A stretch of 64,000 bases of DNA from contig CM022952.1 in the NCBI GenBank assembly GCA_012931725.1, forward strand, positions 57,839,089 through 57,903,088, in the 5' to 3' direction. Origin of the DNA: Litsea cubeba. Taxonomy: Eukaryota; Streptophyta; Magnoliopsida; Laurales; Lauraceae. Made by a program: the position numbers and the translations under genes. How positions within the stretch are numbered: the stretch's first letter is position 1; each line of letters begins with the position of its first letter. Below are positions 52,501 through 64,000 of the stretch, piece after piece. The notes beneath the pieces were generated by a model that saw only the letters and a list, made by a program, of their open reading frames with translations, ran no database searches and had not been told where the DNA came from.

Positions 52501-53990
52501 TGTCACATCCTGAAATCACCCTGGACTAGGGTAACATCCGAGGTGTGTGTCATACGTATTTCCGTAATATTATATCTGTCTATAATCAAATATAACATTA
52601 CGAAGGAGAAATTTTTTTGCTTTTCCACTTGGAGTCTAGCTCACTAACCTATCAATCACATTTAACAGCAAAAGCATTTCGAATAATAAGCCACTAGGTA
52701 CTATTTCATTGCACAATCCTATTTAAAGTTAAATGACAACTCTATACAAAACATAATTACACATTCAAACTAAAGTAGGGATTACAAAATCACCCTACAT
52801 TCTATTACAAAATGTTATCCACATCTATCTCTGAATTTAACTCGTGTGACCCACACAAAAAGTAGTCTGTCACACAATCCACTCAAGCTCTCAAAAGATC
52901 TAGTCCATCGCTCTCCGCGGACCAGACTACATTGGCCCATTGCCTGGCCACTCTTCTAATTTTGGATGAACCTCTTCGGCTTGCTCCTCTCCCTCCTGGG
53001 TCTCCTCAAGATCGAGAGTTGCACCTGCGTCTGTGACACCAAAGATCGCATCATGAATACGACGATTCGGCAAGTATAGGCATTAATAATAAATCACATG
53101 TTGTATCAAATCGAATAAAGACAATTGATTAAAAGATGCCAATGTTAAGTACACTACGCAATTGTGCAATATCGAATAATCATGATTCATGAATCAATCG
53201 GAGAATAAAACACACTAATTGCTACTACATTAACCTCATCCTCTCGAATAGAGAGCGAATTTAGTTGGGATATCACCGGCGGCCTTGCCAAAGGCTAACT
53301 GGCTATCCGGTTCTAGAGTTCCGGTGCTCCAGACGATCTACTACAGCGATCTCGAATAACTAAACCAAGTTTATCCCCGTCGGGTATCACGTGGTCGAAG
53401 CTCAATAGTGCCAGACCAATCAAATTGAATAAATACACACATGAGTAAGATTTTTACTAAATTTTCATCAAATCGAATAATTAATATCCAGAAAATTTCA
53501 CACATAAACTTACTCATCTCAAATCTTAATTGAATATAGTATAATTGTACAAGTATAACAACGAATGGAAATAAACAAATTATGCATAGAAATTATTCTT
53601 TGAGTTTGGAAGTTGAAAGTTGAATAGAAGATAAATCCCAATATGCACATGCATTGATTAAGGAGAATCAATGTCATTTACTAGGCTCTCGTCCTTCACA
53701 TTTTCACACGATGAAGTTTAGAGATTTGGTGTATGACTATCTTTAATTTGGTGTCACTTTGTATAAAGGTAGTGCACCGGGTTCTCCGAGCCTCATCCAT
53801 GACAAGGTGTTAGACAAAAGACATAATTCATGTGAGATGATCTTAGCCTCAATGATCTCTCACGTGGTTAATTACTATTGGTCCGTTGATCTCGTCAAAG
53901 ATGCCATTTTCTAGGGTCCTACAAGTCCCTCGGAGCCCAAGATCCTAATTAATTTAGTAAGAATATAATATAAGAGTATTCGTCAACTTT
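52501..53990 (-). mobile_element. Probable truncated LTR remnant
   Basis: TGTCACATCCTGAAATCACC at 52501 is the complement of a ...GGATGTGACA LTR end, suggesting a Del/Tekay-like LTR on the minus strand. The opposite end cannot be found, so the extent is approximate. Confidence 0.25.
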
Positions 53991-54761
53991 TAGAAGAAAA
54001 AACGTAGGCATTTTTGTAAAAAAACCCGGGCCCAGACAAAAAAAACCCAGGCCCCAGTCCCACCTAGCTCCCTACAGTCCTCTTTTCCTAGTGTTTCTCA
54101 CGCCTCCCCTGCACACTGAATTGAAAAGCTTCTTTAACTACTTTGACTTTGAAATGTGAGGAATTCTAGCCCATGCCTTGAAATAATAAAATGGCTTTGA
54201 GTAGGATTCCATTTGCTTGGTGGGACCAATACAGGGCAATGGAAATGTATAACTGGTGGGATACATATTAGCTGGTTGTGTGACCCAATGGCCAAATAGA
54301 GTGCAAGCACTAAACCATGGACTGGCCTCCATTCACACACACATTTATATACAAGTCCACCTGCACTTTACATGCACTTACATGCACTATTCCACCTGCA
54401 CACACATTATATGCAATTCCACCTGCACCACCTACATGCACTATTCCACCTCTCATTCATCCAATCACTAACCATTCCATCCAATCTCAGCTTTACCATT
54501 TCCAAGCAAACCCATAAAAATCCAAACCATATTCATTCTCAAGTTTTGAACCAAGAGGCTAATCACAGTAAAAGAAAAAAAAAAATTTAATACCCAATCA
54601 AATGAGTAAACAACATGTGTTCTTAATTAAAGCTTATACTTGCCTCTAATTAGCTTTCCAAGCCCTCCAAACCTTTCTCCACTAAACTTATCTTAAATGA
54701 CTCAAAAACCGCAAATGTCAACCCTAATCACAAATACAAAGAAAATGCCAATGAATGTTAT

Positions 54762-55677
54762 TGTGTGGGGAGATTTCCAGAACTCCAGGATTATGCTAAT
54801 CACGGCTGTAAGATGAGATTAAGCATTCTCACGTGCCTCCCATGTGCCATCCACATGGCGCCGGGCTCCCCTCGGCTACCAGGGCAGATTCCTCAGCCGA
54901 AGTCAGACAGGTTTTGGCCCCCAAGTGCCGAGCTCGGCTACACAAGCACCCACCTCGGCTAAAAGCCTGACCTCGGCTAAAGGAGCCGGGACAAAAGCCG
55001 AAGCAAGAAAGAGTCTCCACTCGCCCCCCCCCCCCCCCCACGTCATCAGACACGTGGAGGAATAGGGGCACGAGCCAGTCAGACGGATGCAACATCCAGC
55101 CGTCCACAATCTTCACCAGATCACTGACAGGGCGGCATCCAACAGCTGATGCCAAATCAGGGCAAGGCCCGAGGGCGGATCCGATGGTACCCCTACCGCC
55201 AAAGGCGTCCAGCACGATCTGGCCCAACATGACACGCATTAAATGCATTATGGGCTGATCCGACTTGCATTAAATGCAATGTGGGCTGGAGTGGACCGTA
55301 TTTATTACTCTATGGGCTGATCGGACCCTCATTTAATGAATGGTGGGCTGACATGATGACGCCCCTAGACATGCCAGGGCGTCATCATGAGCCTCCCCCA
55401 TGCAACGTAGGCATCTTCCTCTATAAGAAGAGAAGCAATCTCCATTATAGGTATGCGCACCAAACAACCAGAGCTATTACTCTGCCTCTCTTCTCCCTCT
55501 CCTTCCTTTGTTCACCTACTGACTTAGGCATCGGAGAGCCTTGTGCCGCTCAGGCCAGGGTCCTCTGACCGTTTGCTCTTCCCTTTCAGGCTTTCAGGCA
55601 GCAGGTCATCTTCTCCATTTGGATAAGTCCTGTAAGGCACCCCGGTTATTGTGGGTCATAATTTTTCTGCACCTACA
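54762..55677 (+). repeat. 5' LTR of element C (916 bp)
   Basis: Begins TGTGTGGGGAGATTTCC and ends CACCTACA. Compared with A it has an expanded C16 run (55024-55039) and one extra 31-bp repeat, and a different sequence around the TATA box (TATAAGAA at about 55422). Confidence 0.93.
55236..55359 (+). repeat. 31-bp U3 tandem repeat, four units
   Basis: Units begin at 55236, 55267, 55298 and 55329, with GGGCTG in each. Element A has three. Confidence 0.75.
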
Positions 55678-55679
55678 AT

Positions 55680-55697
55680 TGGCGCCGTCTGTGGGAA
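55680..55697 (+). other. Primer-binding site (element C)
   Basis: TGGCGCCGTCTGTGGGAA, identical to that of element A. Confidence 0.7.
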
Positions 55698-55742
55698 AGT
55701 ACTATCCCAATCTTCCAAACCTTCCCATTCTTCCCAAAAATC

Positions 55743-57716
55743 ATGCCATCGAAAGCTAAGAAGGGCGGAGAGTCCTAGAGAGCAATATTCGAGCGTCCGG
55801 GCCCGTCGACGAGCGTCCCTCCTCAGGGACGGCCCGGAGTGGACCGTGGCGCGTCAGCTGGCAAGGAGCGCGTAGCCTCGTGACCCATTGTCGAGTCTCC
55901 CTTCCGAGAGGGAGTCGAGACCTCGTGCTCTGACGATGAAGTCCCGCCTCCCCCGCGGGACGAGCATCGACGTGAGCGCCCTCTCAAAGGCAAAGCTCCA
56001 GCAGTGGAGGAGCCACGCCGTGTGCAACCTCCTGACGCTGGAGGAGACATCGCAGCCCAAAACGCTCTCCTCCAGGAACAGGAGCGAGTAATCCGCCAAC
56101 TCCAGCAGCAGCTGAGGGCGGTGCAAAATGCCTCTCAAAGGCAGCCCTCAGAGCCCCGAGGCGAGAAGAGAGCTGTCCAAAGCAAGGTAGTCCAGCCATC
56201 CCGAGAGGATCTAAGAGCTTTTCTGGATTAGAAGCGCAGCCATGCCTACGATGAGGGCTCGAGCAGCACCCGTAGCCATTGTAGCCGCGACGGGCGAGCT
56301 CATAGCCACCATGGTCAAGGCAATGCAAAGCGGAAGCCGAGAGCGCTGACGCCAGAGAAGGACAACGAGCAGGAGCGGCTCAACAAGCGCATCAAGCTAG
56401 CTCTCCAGCGCAACCTGGAGATGCGGGACTAGCAAGAGATCTGTGGCCCCACCGATCTGGGGGCCTCTCCTTTCACACGGGATATCGAGAGAACTGCCTT
56501 GTCTAAGAAGTTCTCCGTCCCGCGGTTCATCCCCTATGACGGATTGTCTGACCCGTCCGCTCACCTCCGTCACTTCTCCCAAAAGATGTCCATCTGGGGG
56601 AACGAAGGCCATCTCAACTGCAAGATCTTCTCCTCCAGTTTGAGCGACCTCCCTCTGAAGTGGTTCTGCGCTCTGCCAGAGAAGTCTATTTCAAGTTGGA
56701 AAGAGCTCCAACTCTCTTTCCTGAAGAAGTTCCAAGCCTACATCGTCGTCCCCAAGACCGATGCTGACATCCTCGCTCTAAAGATGAAGCAGGGCGAGAC
56801 CCTCCCAGTTCGCCCGGCGATTCTGGGCAGTTTACAGCCAAATCGAGGGTACTAGAGAAGAGGTGGCGACTTTCACCTTCCAGAATGCCCTGTTACCGGG
56901 GCACGAGCTGCGGAAAGATTTGGCAGGAGATCCCGCTCCCTCCATGCCAGCCTTGATGTCCCGGATAAAACGCTATATCGCCCGGGAAGAGGACGAAATC
57001 CGGGCTCAGGAGGAGGAAGACCGGGAGATCGCAGGCCCGGAACCCAAAGAAAGGAACAGTCAGCCCCAGCAGCGGGGTAAGAAGCCATACCAGAAGGAAG
57101 AGCCGAAGCAAGCCTGGGTCTCCAGTTCGGCGAGAGCTTCAGTGTCTAGGTCCGGGGGTGGCAGGAGGGCCAGACCTCCCCCCGACACCTACCAGACTAT
57201 GAACATCGTCTTCAAGGAGCCAATCCACCAGGTTATGAACAAAGTCAAGACCCAGCCGTTCTTCACATGGCCTCGTCCCTTGCCAGGCATCCCTCCACCC
57301 GTGACCAATCCAGGTTCTGTGCCTACCATAAGGGTAACGGGCACAGGACCGAGGAGTGCAGAAGTCTGAAGTTTCACTTGGAGAAGCTCACTAAGGAAGG
57401 CCATCTCGCGGAGTTCGTGAAGGCAGGAGACGTCGGCAACGGCGGCGATAGCCGAGCTCATCAGAGCGTGGCCAGGGATCCGGACAGTGAAGACTCTGAA
57501 AAGATCATCAATGTGATCCACCTGGCGCCCTCAGCTCCCTCTCCCTCAGCTCGAGACAGCCCTCAGGCTCGTGCCGAAGCCAGGCGGGCCTCGCACGGGA
57601 AGGAAGTGATGAGAGCCGAACTCGGGCCAGCGCCAAAGAGACCTCGCCACGACCGACCAGCAATCTCTTTCTCAGACAAAGATCTGGAGGGAATCCAGCT
57701 CCCTCACAATGACCCT
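55743..57716 (+). pseudogene. gag of element C (broken)
   Basis: ATG at 55743. Stops in frame: TAG 55776, TGA 55881, TAG 56229, TAG 56430; element A has CTG, CGA, CAG and CAG there. A 2-bp deletion near 56806 and a 1-bp deletion near 57290 shift the frame. The capsid domain lies at about 56515-57000 and the C-x2-H-x4-H-x4-C knuckle (CAYHKGNGHRTEEC) at about 57318-57360. The downstream part is fused in frame to the protease, showing the ancestral gag-pol arrangement. Confidence 0.88.
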
Positions 57717-59525
57717 CTTCTCTTGACCATGAAGTTGAAGGATTTCACTGTGAAGAGGATCCTCGTCGACTCCGGCAGCTCTTCCGAGGTCCTCTACTAT
57801 GAGTGCTTCAAGAAGATGAATATCTCAGAAGCCGACCTCACGGAGGTCCGTGCGCCCTTGCTAGGGTTATCCGCCAAACCAGTCTATCCCAAGGGTAAAA
57901 TCACCCTGGAAACCCGAGTGGGCAGAGCCTCCGTGTTGGCCGACTTTCTAGTCGTGGACGCCCCTTCTCCCTACAACATCATCCTGGGCAGAACGTGGCT
58001 CCACAAGCTGGAAGCAGTCCCCTCTTCCCTCCATCAGAAGCTGAAGTTCGTCCTCAAGGATAAGGAGGGCAAGATGGATGTGGTCACCGTGGAAGGAGAT
58101 CAGAAGCTAGCCAGGCAGTGCATGCTGTCCGTGGTCCCTGCAGAGAAGGAGTCAGAGCGCGTCAACCTGGCCGAATTTGAAAAGGGTCTAGATGAGATCG
58201 GCCGAGACCCTGACAAGAAAAGTATAGAGGACCTAGCTGAAGTTAGGCTCGACCCAGCAGACACCGACAAATTTTTCCTAATCGGCACTCAGCTGCCAGA
58301 CGAGGAGAGAGCCGAGCTCTCAAGGTTTCTAGTGCAGAACGTGGATGTCTTCGCCTAGACCCCGACCGAAATGCCTGGGGTCGACCCCGAGGTCATGTGC
58401 CACAAGCTCAATGTGGATCCCAGCCACAAGCCAGTGGTGCAGAGAGCCCGTAGGACGGGATTACAACAGACAGACGCGGTAGTCGAAGAAGTCGGCAAGT
58501 TGCTGGAGGCAGGCGCAATCCGGGAAGTCCAGTACCCGGTTTGGCTGGCCAATACGGTGGTGGTTAAGAAGAAAACTGGCAAATGGAGGGTGTGTGTAGA
58601 CTTCACCGATCTCAACAGGGCCTACCCTAAAGATAGTTTCCCCCTTCCGAAGATTGATCAGTTGATCGACGCCACCGCCGGCCACGACCGAATGAGCTTC
58701 CTCGACGCCTACAGAGGCTACCACCAGATCCCGATGTACGAGCCGGACGAGGAGAAGACCGTATTCATAACCCCCCGCGGCATTTATTGCTACAAGGTCA
58801 TGCCCTTCGGACTGAAGAACGCGGGGGCAACATATCAGTGCCTCGTGACAAAGATGTTCCAGGCTCAGCTCGGCAAGACGATGGAGGTCTACATTGACGA
58901 CATGGTCGTCAAGTCCAAGCTCTCCAGCGAGCATCTGGCGGATCTGGCCCAAGTCTTCAGCATCATTCGCGCGTTCAAACTCAAGCTCAATGCTTCCAAG
59001 TGCGCCTTCGCCGTGGCTTCTGGCAAGTTCCTCGGAAGCCTGGTAACGCGGAGGGGAATAGAGGCCAACCCGGACCAGATCACTGCAATCTTGGGCATCC
59101 AGAGCCCATCTACTACAAAGGAAGTTCATAAGCTCACAGGCATGGCTGTAGCACTCAATTGCTTCATCAGCCGATCATCAGATAAGTGTAGGCCTTTCTT
59201 TCAGCTTCTGAGAAAAAATTTAAAATTCCAGTGGACCCCCGAGTGCGACCAAGCGTTGACAGCACTCAAAACTTTGTCTTCACCTCCTTTACTCTCTACC
59301 CCAACTCAGGGGGAGATTTTGTATCTATATCTTGCGGTCTCGGATCATGCGGTGAGCTCCGTCCTCATCAGAGAGGACCAAGGAGTACAAAAACCAATTT
59401 ATTATACAAGCAAGATCCTGCTTGACGCCGAGACCAGATACCTTTTGTTGGAGAAGCTCGCACTGGCGCTCGTCAGTGCCTCCCGCAAGCTCTCCCATTA
59501 TTTCCAACCCCACACCATGTGGTGA
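57717..59525 (+). pseudogene. Protease, reverse transcriptase and first RNase H of element C
   Basis: Protease DSGSS at 57768; TAG at 58356 replaces a TGG codon of element A. Reverse transcriptase follows in the same frame with the YIDDMVVK box at 58890-58901, then the first RNase H (YLYLAVSDHAVSSVLI). The frame ends at 59525 through an indel at CACACCATG. Confidence 0.9.
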
Positions 59526-60230
59526 TCACGGAGCATCCACTCCGTTCTATATTAAAAAAGGCTGACTTTTCAGGGCGAATCTCAAAGTGGGCAGTTGAAC
59601 TGGGGTAGTATGACATTCAGTACCGTCCCCGGACTGCGATCAAAGCCCAGATTCTAGCAGACTTCATTGTAGAGTTCGTCTCGCCAAGCTCGGCTCCGCC
59701 CTAATCCGTCACGGAACTGGGGGGCATAGGGCATGAGCCTGAAGTCACCGAGGTCGAACAAGCTCCCGCCTCGGCATGGAAGGTCTTTGTTGACAGTTCG
59801 TCCACCTCCAAGCGAGCTGGCACCGGCATAGTCCTCCAATCGCCAGAGGGGCTGGTCATAGAACAAGCCTTCACCTTGGACTTCAAAGCAACAAACAATG
59901 AAGCAGAGTATGAAGCACTGATAGCAGGGTTGAACAGCGCCCAAATCCTTGGAGCCCAGCACCTGGTGATCTTCAGTGATTTGCAACTGGTAACTAGGCA
60001 GCTCGCTGGAGACTACCAGGCCAGGGACGACAGGATGGCGGCCTACTTAGCCCTCTCATTTCCAGACAGTCGAGGTCAGGCAAATCCCCAGAGATACCAA
60101 CACGCACGCTGATGCGCTTGCAAACCTGGCCTCCGCCATCGAAGCAGGAAAGAAAAGGACTGTCGAGGTTGGATCGATATCAAGATCAAGCCTAGAGCTC
60201 CACTCACCTCGGCAAGTCCTTTGTGCCGAC
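59526..60230 (+). pseudogene. Second (archaeal-type) RNase H of element C
   Basis: Readable at about 59775-60115 (KVFVDSSSTSKRAGTG, NNEAEYEA, IFSDLQLV). The first acidic motif has DSSS where A has DGSS. There is a TAG at 59606 (CAG in A), and about 30 bp present in A near 5517 are missing around 60053. Confidence 0.85.
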
Positions 60231-61481
60231 CTAGGCCCGAGCTGGATGGACCCAATCATCTCCTACTTGAGGGACGACCGGCTCCCCGAGGACAAGACTG
60301 AAGCCCATCGAATCAGGCTCAAGGCAACTCGATTCTGGCTATCTCACGAAGGTAAACTCTACAGAAAATCCTTCACGGGTCCCTACCTCCAATGCGTCCA
60401 TCCGAGCAAGGTGGACAACTTCCTGTATGAGATCCATGAAGGAATCTGTGGCAGTCACATCGGAGGCCGATCACTGGCCTATAGGGCAATAAGCCAAGGT
60501 TACTGGTGGCCCTACATGCAGAAGGATGCGCAGGTATACGCCAGGAAATGCGAGAAATGCCAGAAGTTCTCCCACTCTCTTCATCAGCCAGCACAAGACC
60601 TGAGTCCCCTCTCTAGTCCATGGCCCTTCACTCAATGGGGGCTGGACATTGTGGGGCCTCTCCACCGAGCTCTAGGGAACAAGAGATGGTTGATAGTTGC
60701 TATGGATTACTTCACGAAGTGGATAGAAGCTAAGCCGCTGTCCTTCATCACGGATAAGGACTCCAGGAACTTCATGTGGAAGAACATCATAACGAGGTTC
60801 GGCATCCCCAGGACCCTGATTTCGGACAACGGGACTCAGTTCGACTCCAAATCCTTCAAGGACTTCTGCCAAGAGCATGGCATCAGAAACCTTTACTCCA
60901 CTCCGGCGTATCCATAGAGCAATGGCCAGGTCGAAATTTCTAACAAGATAATCCTGGACGGCTTGAAGAAGCGGTTAGACAAGGCAAAAGGGAGATGGGT
61001 AGAAGAGCTTCCCAGCGTGCTGTGGGCATACAGAACGACTCCAAGGCGTTCCACCTCGGCGACACCTTTCTCTCTGGCCTACGGGATGGAGGCGGTCATT
61101 CCCTTAGAAATTGGCCTCCCCACCCTCAGGATAGAGTTGGTTGACCAAGGCCGAAACGAGACAAACTTGGCAATGGAGCTGGACTTAGCGGACGAGCATC
61201 GAGAAGCAGCAGCCCTACGACTGACTGACTATCAGCAGCGACTAGCCAGAGGCTACAATGAAAAGGTCAGAGAAAGAAGTTTCTCCGTGGGAGAGCTAGT
61301 CCTTAAGAAGACCTTGCCAGGCGACAGAGATCCAAACGAAGGAAAGCTGGCCCCGAACTGGCATGGCCCATTCAGGGTGGTCTCACTGGCAGGACGATCA
61401 TCCTACAAGCTCGAAGACCTAGAAGGCAAGCCATTACCGAGACCGCGGAATGCATCCCACTTGAAGAAATTCTACTTTTAA
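60231..61481 (+). pseudogene. Integrase of element C (one stop)
   Basis: HHCC region, DDE core (GLDIVGP, ISDNGT, GQVE) and C-terminal region ending LKKFYF. Only TAG at 60915 (CAG in A) interrupts it; 60246-60917 and 60963-61481 are in the same frame. It is the least damaged gene of element C. Confidence 0.9.
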
Positions 61482-61572
61482 AAGATGTAACATGAGTCTC
61501 AGAATCAATGAAAGCAGCTTTTGCCCTGTGATCAATCTGTGTCATCTCTCCTCATCTGAGTTTGGCAGCTTT

Positions 61573-61861
61573 GGGTCCTTGACCCTGGAAAAGGCTTCAA
61601 GTTTATACACTCAGTCGTTTCCTAAAGTTTGGGTCCTTGACCCTGGAAAAGGCTTCGAGTTCATACACTCAGTCGTTTCCTAAAATTTGGGTCCTTGACC
61701 CTGGAAAAGGCTTCGAGTTCATACACTCAGTCGTTTCCTAAAGTTTAGGTCCTTGACCTGGAAAAGGCTTCGAGTTCATACACTCAGTCGTTTCCTAAAG
61801 TTTGGGTTCCTAACCCTGGGAGAGGCTTCGGATTCATACATCCAGTCGCTTCCTAAATTCC
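61573..61861 (+). repeat. 58-bp tandem repeat, five units
   Basis: Unit anchors at 61573, 61631, 61689, 61747 and 61804; the fourth unit is 57 bp. Homologous to the seven-unit array of element A. Confidence 0.88.
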
Positions 61862-63400
61862 GGGTTCATACACTCCTCGAGATTGTTCCTGAACTCAGGC
61901 TTGCACAGCCGAGATCCTCGAGATTCTGGGTTCATCTCGGCAAAAGACAGTTCATCTCGGCCAGTGCTGGTCCATTTCGGCCAATGTCGGTTTTCAAAAG
62001 AAAAAGAGCAGTGCAAGCATTGAAGTGCAAAAAAGCAGCACAAAATTACAAGTATCACAAAACAGTACAAGAAAAGCAAAAAAGATATACAAAAATATTG
62101 TACACAGATTGTATGATCACAAAATTTGCTCTTTTTATTCATTGTAATTACTTCATTACAAGGGTTACAGAAAAGGAAACAAAATACAGAAAGGAGGTTC
62201 GCAGTCCTCTAAATACAGGAAAAAAAAGAGGCTTCGAGGCTGCTCTTCGCTGATTCCATCCGCTGAATGGAGATCTTCAGCCACAAGACTTCTCGATTCC
62301 GCCCGCTGCCTGGAGGTCTTGACATCCCACGTGGCGACCTGCGGTGTGGTCCCACACAGAGCCCTTTGGGATGAAAATAAGACTCCCCAGCCACCCGGGG
62401 GCACTTGGATCTGGTGTTCAGTGCCAGGAGCTCTGCAATATGCTTTGGTTGGTCAGACCAAGCTTTGCTAGAAAGCTCGAGCTCCTGGTTCACTGTCGAT
62501 GCTTGGATCTCGACAGAGCACCCTCGCTCAGAGGGTGCGCAGTCCATGGAGATCACCTTCAGAGGGAGCGCAGACCACGACAGACAGTCCCTCTCGGAGG
62601 AAGCTGTCTTCTAGGGCAGGGGTTTCGCCCGGGTCAAAGGTTCCTAAACCTCTACAGTACCTAGCTGCCAGAGTGTTTGGTAGAGGCAAAAAGGTCCCCA
62701 TTACACTGGAAAATCAAAGAGAGGAAGAAGGGCCTCTGGTTTAAGTCCTCTCTCCCATGGCGAGCTTACCCCCCATATTTATAGAGGGACAGAGGACTCG
62801 ACACTCAAGGAAATTTATGGGGCGAGGCCTCCCACGCCCCACGAGGAGCGCGCGTCTTCCAATATGTTGAGCACCGGCTCCGATGGTGACACGTGGAGCC
62901 ATCTGCTCGATTTCCTCGTTGACCATACCGCCATACGTACTACTATTTATGGTCTTCAGAATACGGAGTATCAGCGCGAATACCTAAGAGGACCGCTCGG
63001 TACTCTCCCCAACTCAACTCACGCATCACGTCACGAAAAGCACTCAGCCGCACTCAAGCATAGAAGAGCCGAGCTCAAAAAGATGGATGAGACAGAAATT
63101 GTAGGAGCAAAAGCAGGAGAGACAGGGGTCTACAACGACTTCGGTACTCCCGCTGGCTTAACCCAGAACTAAACTGGGGGCAGTTCGGCATCTACCCCTA
63201 CTAAGTCCGTACACATTTGAAACGTTTAGCAGGCAAAAAGCACGCGACTGGTAAAGTAGAGACAAGCGGCTGGAGAAACTCTCAATTGCATTAAAATTTT
63301 GTTCATTACACTGCGCGGCAGATACAATTGAAAGAAATTACAAGGAACATAAAACAAAAAAGCCTTCTCCACGATCAGAGGCGACAAGATTGTCCCGAGG
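61862..63400. other. Non-coding 3' region of element C
   Basis: Partly alignable to 7449-8956. No credible + strand gene is seen. It holds the conserved minus-strand TATA-like box at 62776-62783. Confidence 0.5.
62776..62783 (-). promoter_or_regulatory. Minus-strand TATA-like box conserved with element A
   Basis: Minus strand reads CCTCTATAAATATGGGG; it is positionally equivalent to 8389-8396. Confidence 0.35.
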
Positions 63401-64000
63401 TCATGCTCGATCAGATGTGCGGGCGGCAGCATCAGGAGCTTCATCGGCAGGAGGGGCAGAGTTCGGCGTCGGAAGTGGAAACGGAAGGGGTTCCCGGAAG
63501 GACGGGTGATCCTCCGAGACCCCGGCCTCCTTCAGGCCAGCGCGCCATCCTTTCACCCAGGCCTTATCCCTCACAACGAGGACTCTTTCCTTGTAGTAGG
63601 CAGTGACCTGCGCTCTGGCGTCCTCAAACGAGGCATCGCACTCTGACTCAAGCTTCGCCTCGGCTTCATCCGCCCTTTTGGATTCGGCTTGAAGCAGGGC
63701 CGCGTAGTCATCTTCCATCTTCGAGATGGAAACCTTGAGTTTGGCCACTCTGGTCCTCTCCGCCTTGGCATCTCCCTTCGCTTGCTCGAGCCTCGCCGCA
63801 TACTCTTCCTCAGCCCTTGTCAATTTCTGAGTAACGGCGTCTAGGGATTCCTGCAGGCCATTCTTCTCCGCGGTCAGCTCGGCAATGTCGGCACCGTACC
63901 TGCACAGTCTGTCGGCCGCGACCATGGACTTCTGCACCGCCTGTTTGAGAGACAAGGCGTTCATGACAAAATCCAGGAAACAATGATATTGAACAGCTGG
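63401..64000 (-). CDS. Antisense gene of element C, C-terminal coiled-coil exon (partial)
   Basis: Minus-strand frame open from 63964 (first ATG) to the TGA at 63401, and running off towards the window end. About 187 residues are readable: a heptad-rich Ala/Glu/Lys coiled coil, then WRAGLKEAGVSEDHPSF and a Pro-rich acidic tail. The position, strand and the AGVxEDHP motif match exon 3 of the antisense gene of A, but the coiled coil is otherwise very different. Upstream exons lie outside the window. Confidence 0.65.
   Translation of the reverse strand, partial: PAVQYHCFLDFVMNALSLKQAVQKSMVAADRLCRYGADIAELTAEKNGLQESLDAVTQKLTRAEEEYAARLEQAKGDAKAERTRVAKLKVSISKMEDDYAALLQAESKRADEAEAKLESECDASFEDARAQVTAYYKERVLVVRDKAWVKGWRAGLKEAGVSEDHPSFREPLPFPLPTPNSAPPADEAPDAAARTSDRA

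Larger units (their letters stand above)
48501..54761. other. Gene-free intergenic DNA
   Basis: AT-rich sequence between the FAB1 promoter and element C. I find no credible coding region or RNA gene. It contains the MITEs at 49111 and 50438 and an LTR-like remnant at 52501. Weak CACCTGCAC repeats occur at 54360-54450. Confidence 0.6.
54762..64000 (+). mobile_element. Second Tat-lineage element (element C), truncated by window end
   Basis: Same family and orientation as element A: LTR, PBS, gag-pol, 58-bp repeats and antisense gene follow in the same order. The 3' LTR is not in the window, so its TSD cannot be checked; the five bases before the LTR are GTTAT. gag-pol is closely similar to A throughout, but the 3' third diverges strongly. 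Coding regions are broken by at least seven stops and several indels. Confidence 0.93.

Noticed and set aside
54360..54450. CACCTGCAC-type short repeats, considered as a CRISPR-like array
   Set aside because: Units and spacings are irregular and imperfect, and CRISPR arrays are not expected in plant nuclear DNA; it is a degenerate microsatellite.
1..64000. tRNA, rRNA or microRNA genes
   Set aside because: I saw no cloverleaf with A and B boxes, no rRNA core motifs and no convincing miRNA hairpin. The long inverted structures found are attributable to foldback elements.

Overview
This is nuclear DNA from a flowering plant. It carries a multi-exon gene with GT-AG introns, plant-type LTR retrotransposons (Ty3/gypsy Tat lineage, chromovirus, Ty1/copia fragments), MITEs and long AT-rich introns. 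The very long introns and the recurring GGGCCCACC-type dispersed repeats suggest a repeat-rich woody angiosperm, perhaps a magnoliid; that placement is inference and no species can be named.

Layout: (1) 256-12636 is a complete Tat-lineage element (A) with a perfect 5-bp target duplication ATTAC, a decayed gag-pol on the + strand, a 58-bp tandem repeat, and a three-exon gene on the opposite strand with its own TATA box. (2) 13864-47115 (minus) is an apparently intact FAB1/PIKfyve gene (FYVE, CCT-like and PIP-kinase domains; 11 coding exons, 1,791 codons deduced by splicing by eye). Its intron 7 is about 20.8 kb and its intron 4 about 5 kb. Intron 7 holds a chromovirus (B, 24200-30508, TSD AACTT) nested in what looks like a Del/Tekay-type solo LTR (23642-32623), copia gag and integrase fragments, foldback elements and homopolymer C tracts. 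Intron 4 holds a tandemly duplicated LTR-like unit, one copy of which has a 598-bp hAT-like insertion with an 8-bp TSD; the other copy preserves the empty site. (3) 47116-48500 is the 5' UTR and promoter of FAB1. (4) 48500-54761 is gene-free and contains a PIF/Harbinger-type MITE, another MITE and a probable LTR remnant. (5) 54762-64000 is a second Tat element (C), same family and orientation as A, cut by the window edge.

The only cellular gene I can support is FAB1, the kinase making PtdIns(3,5)P2 from PtdIns3P on endosomes and vacuoles. All transposon coding regions are broken, mostly by C-to-T-type stops in CG and CHG contexts that fit decay under cytosine methylation. The most unusual features are the spliced antisense gene with its own promoter inside the Tat elements, its strong divergence between two copies whose gag-pol are nearly alike, and the amount of nested insertion tolerated by an open FAB1 reading frame.
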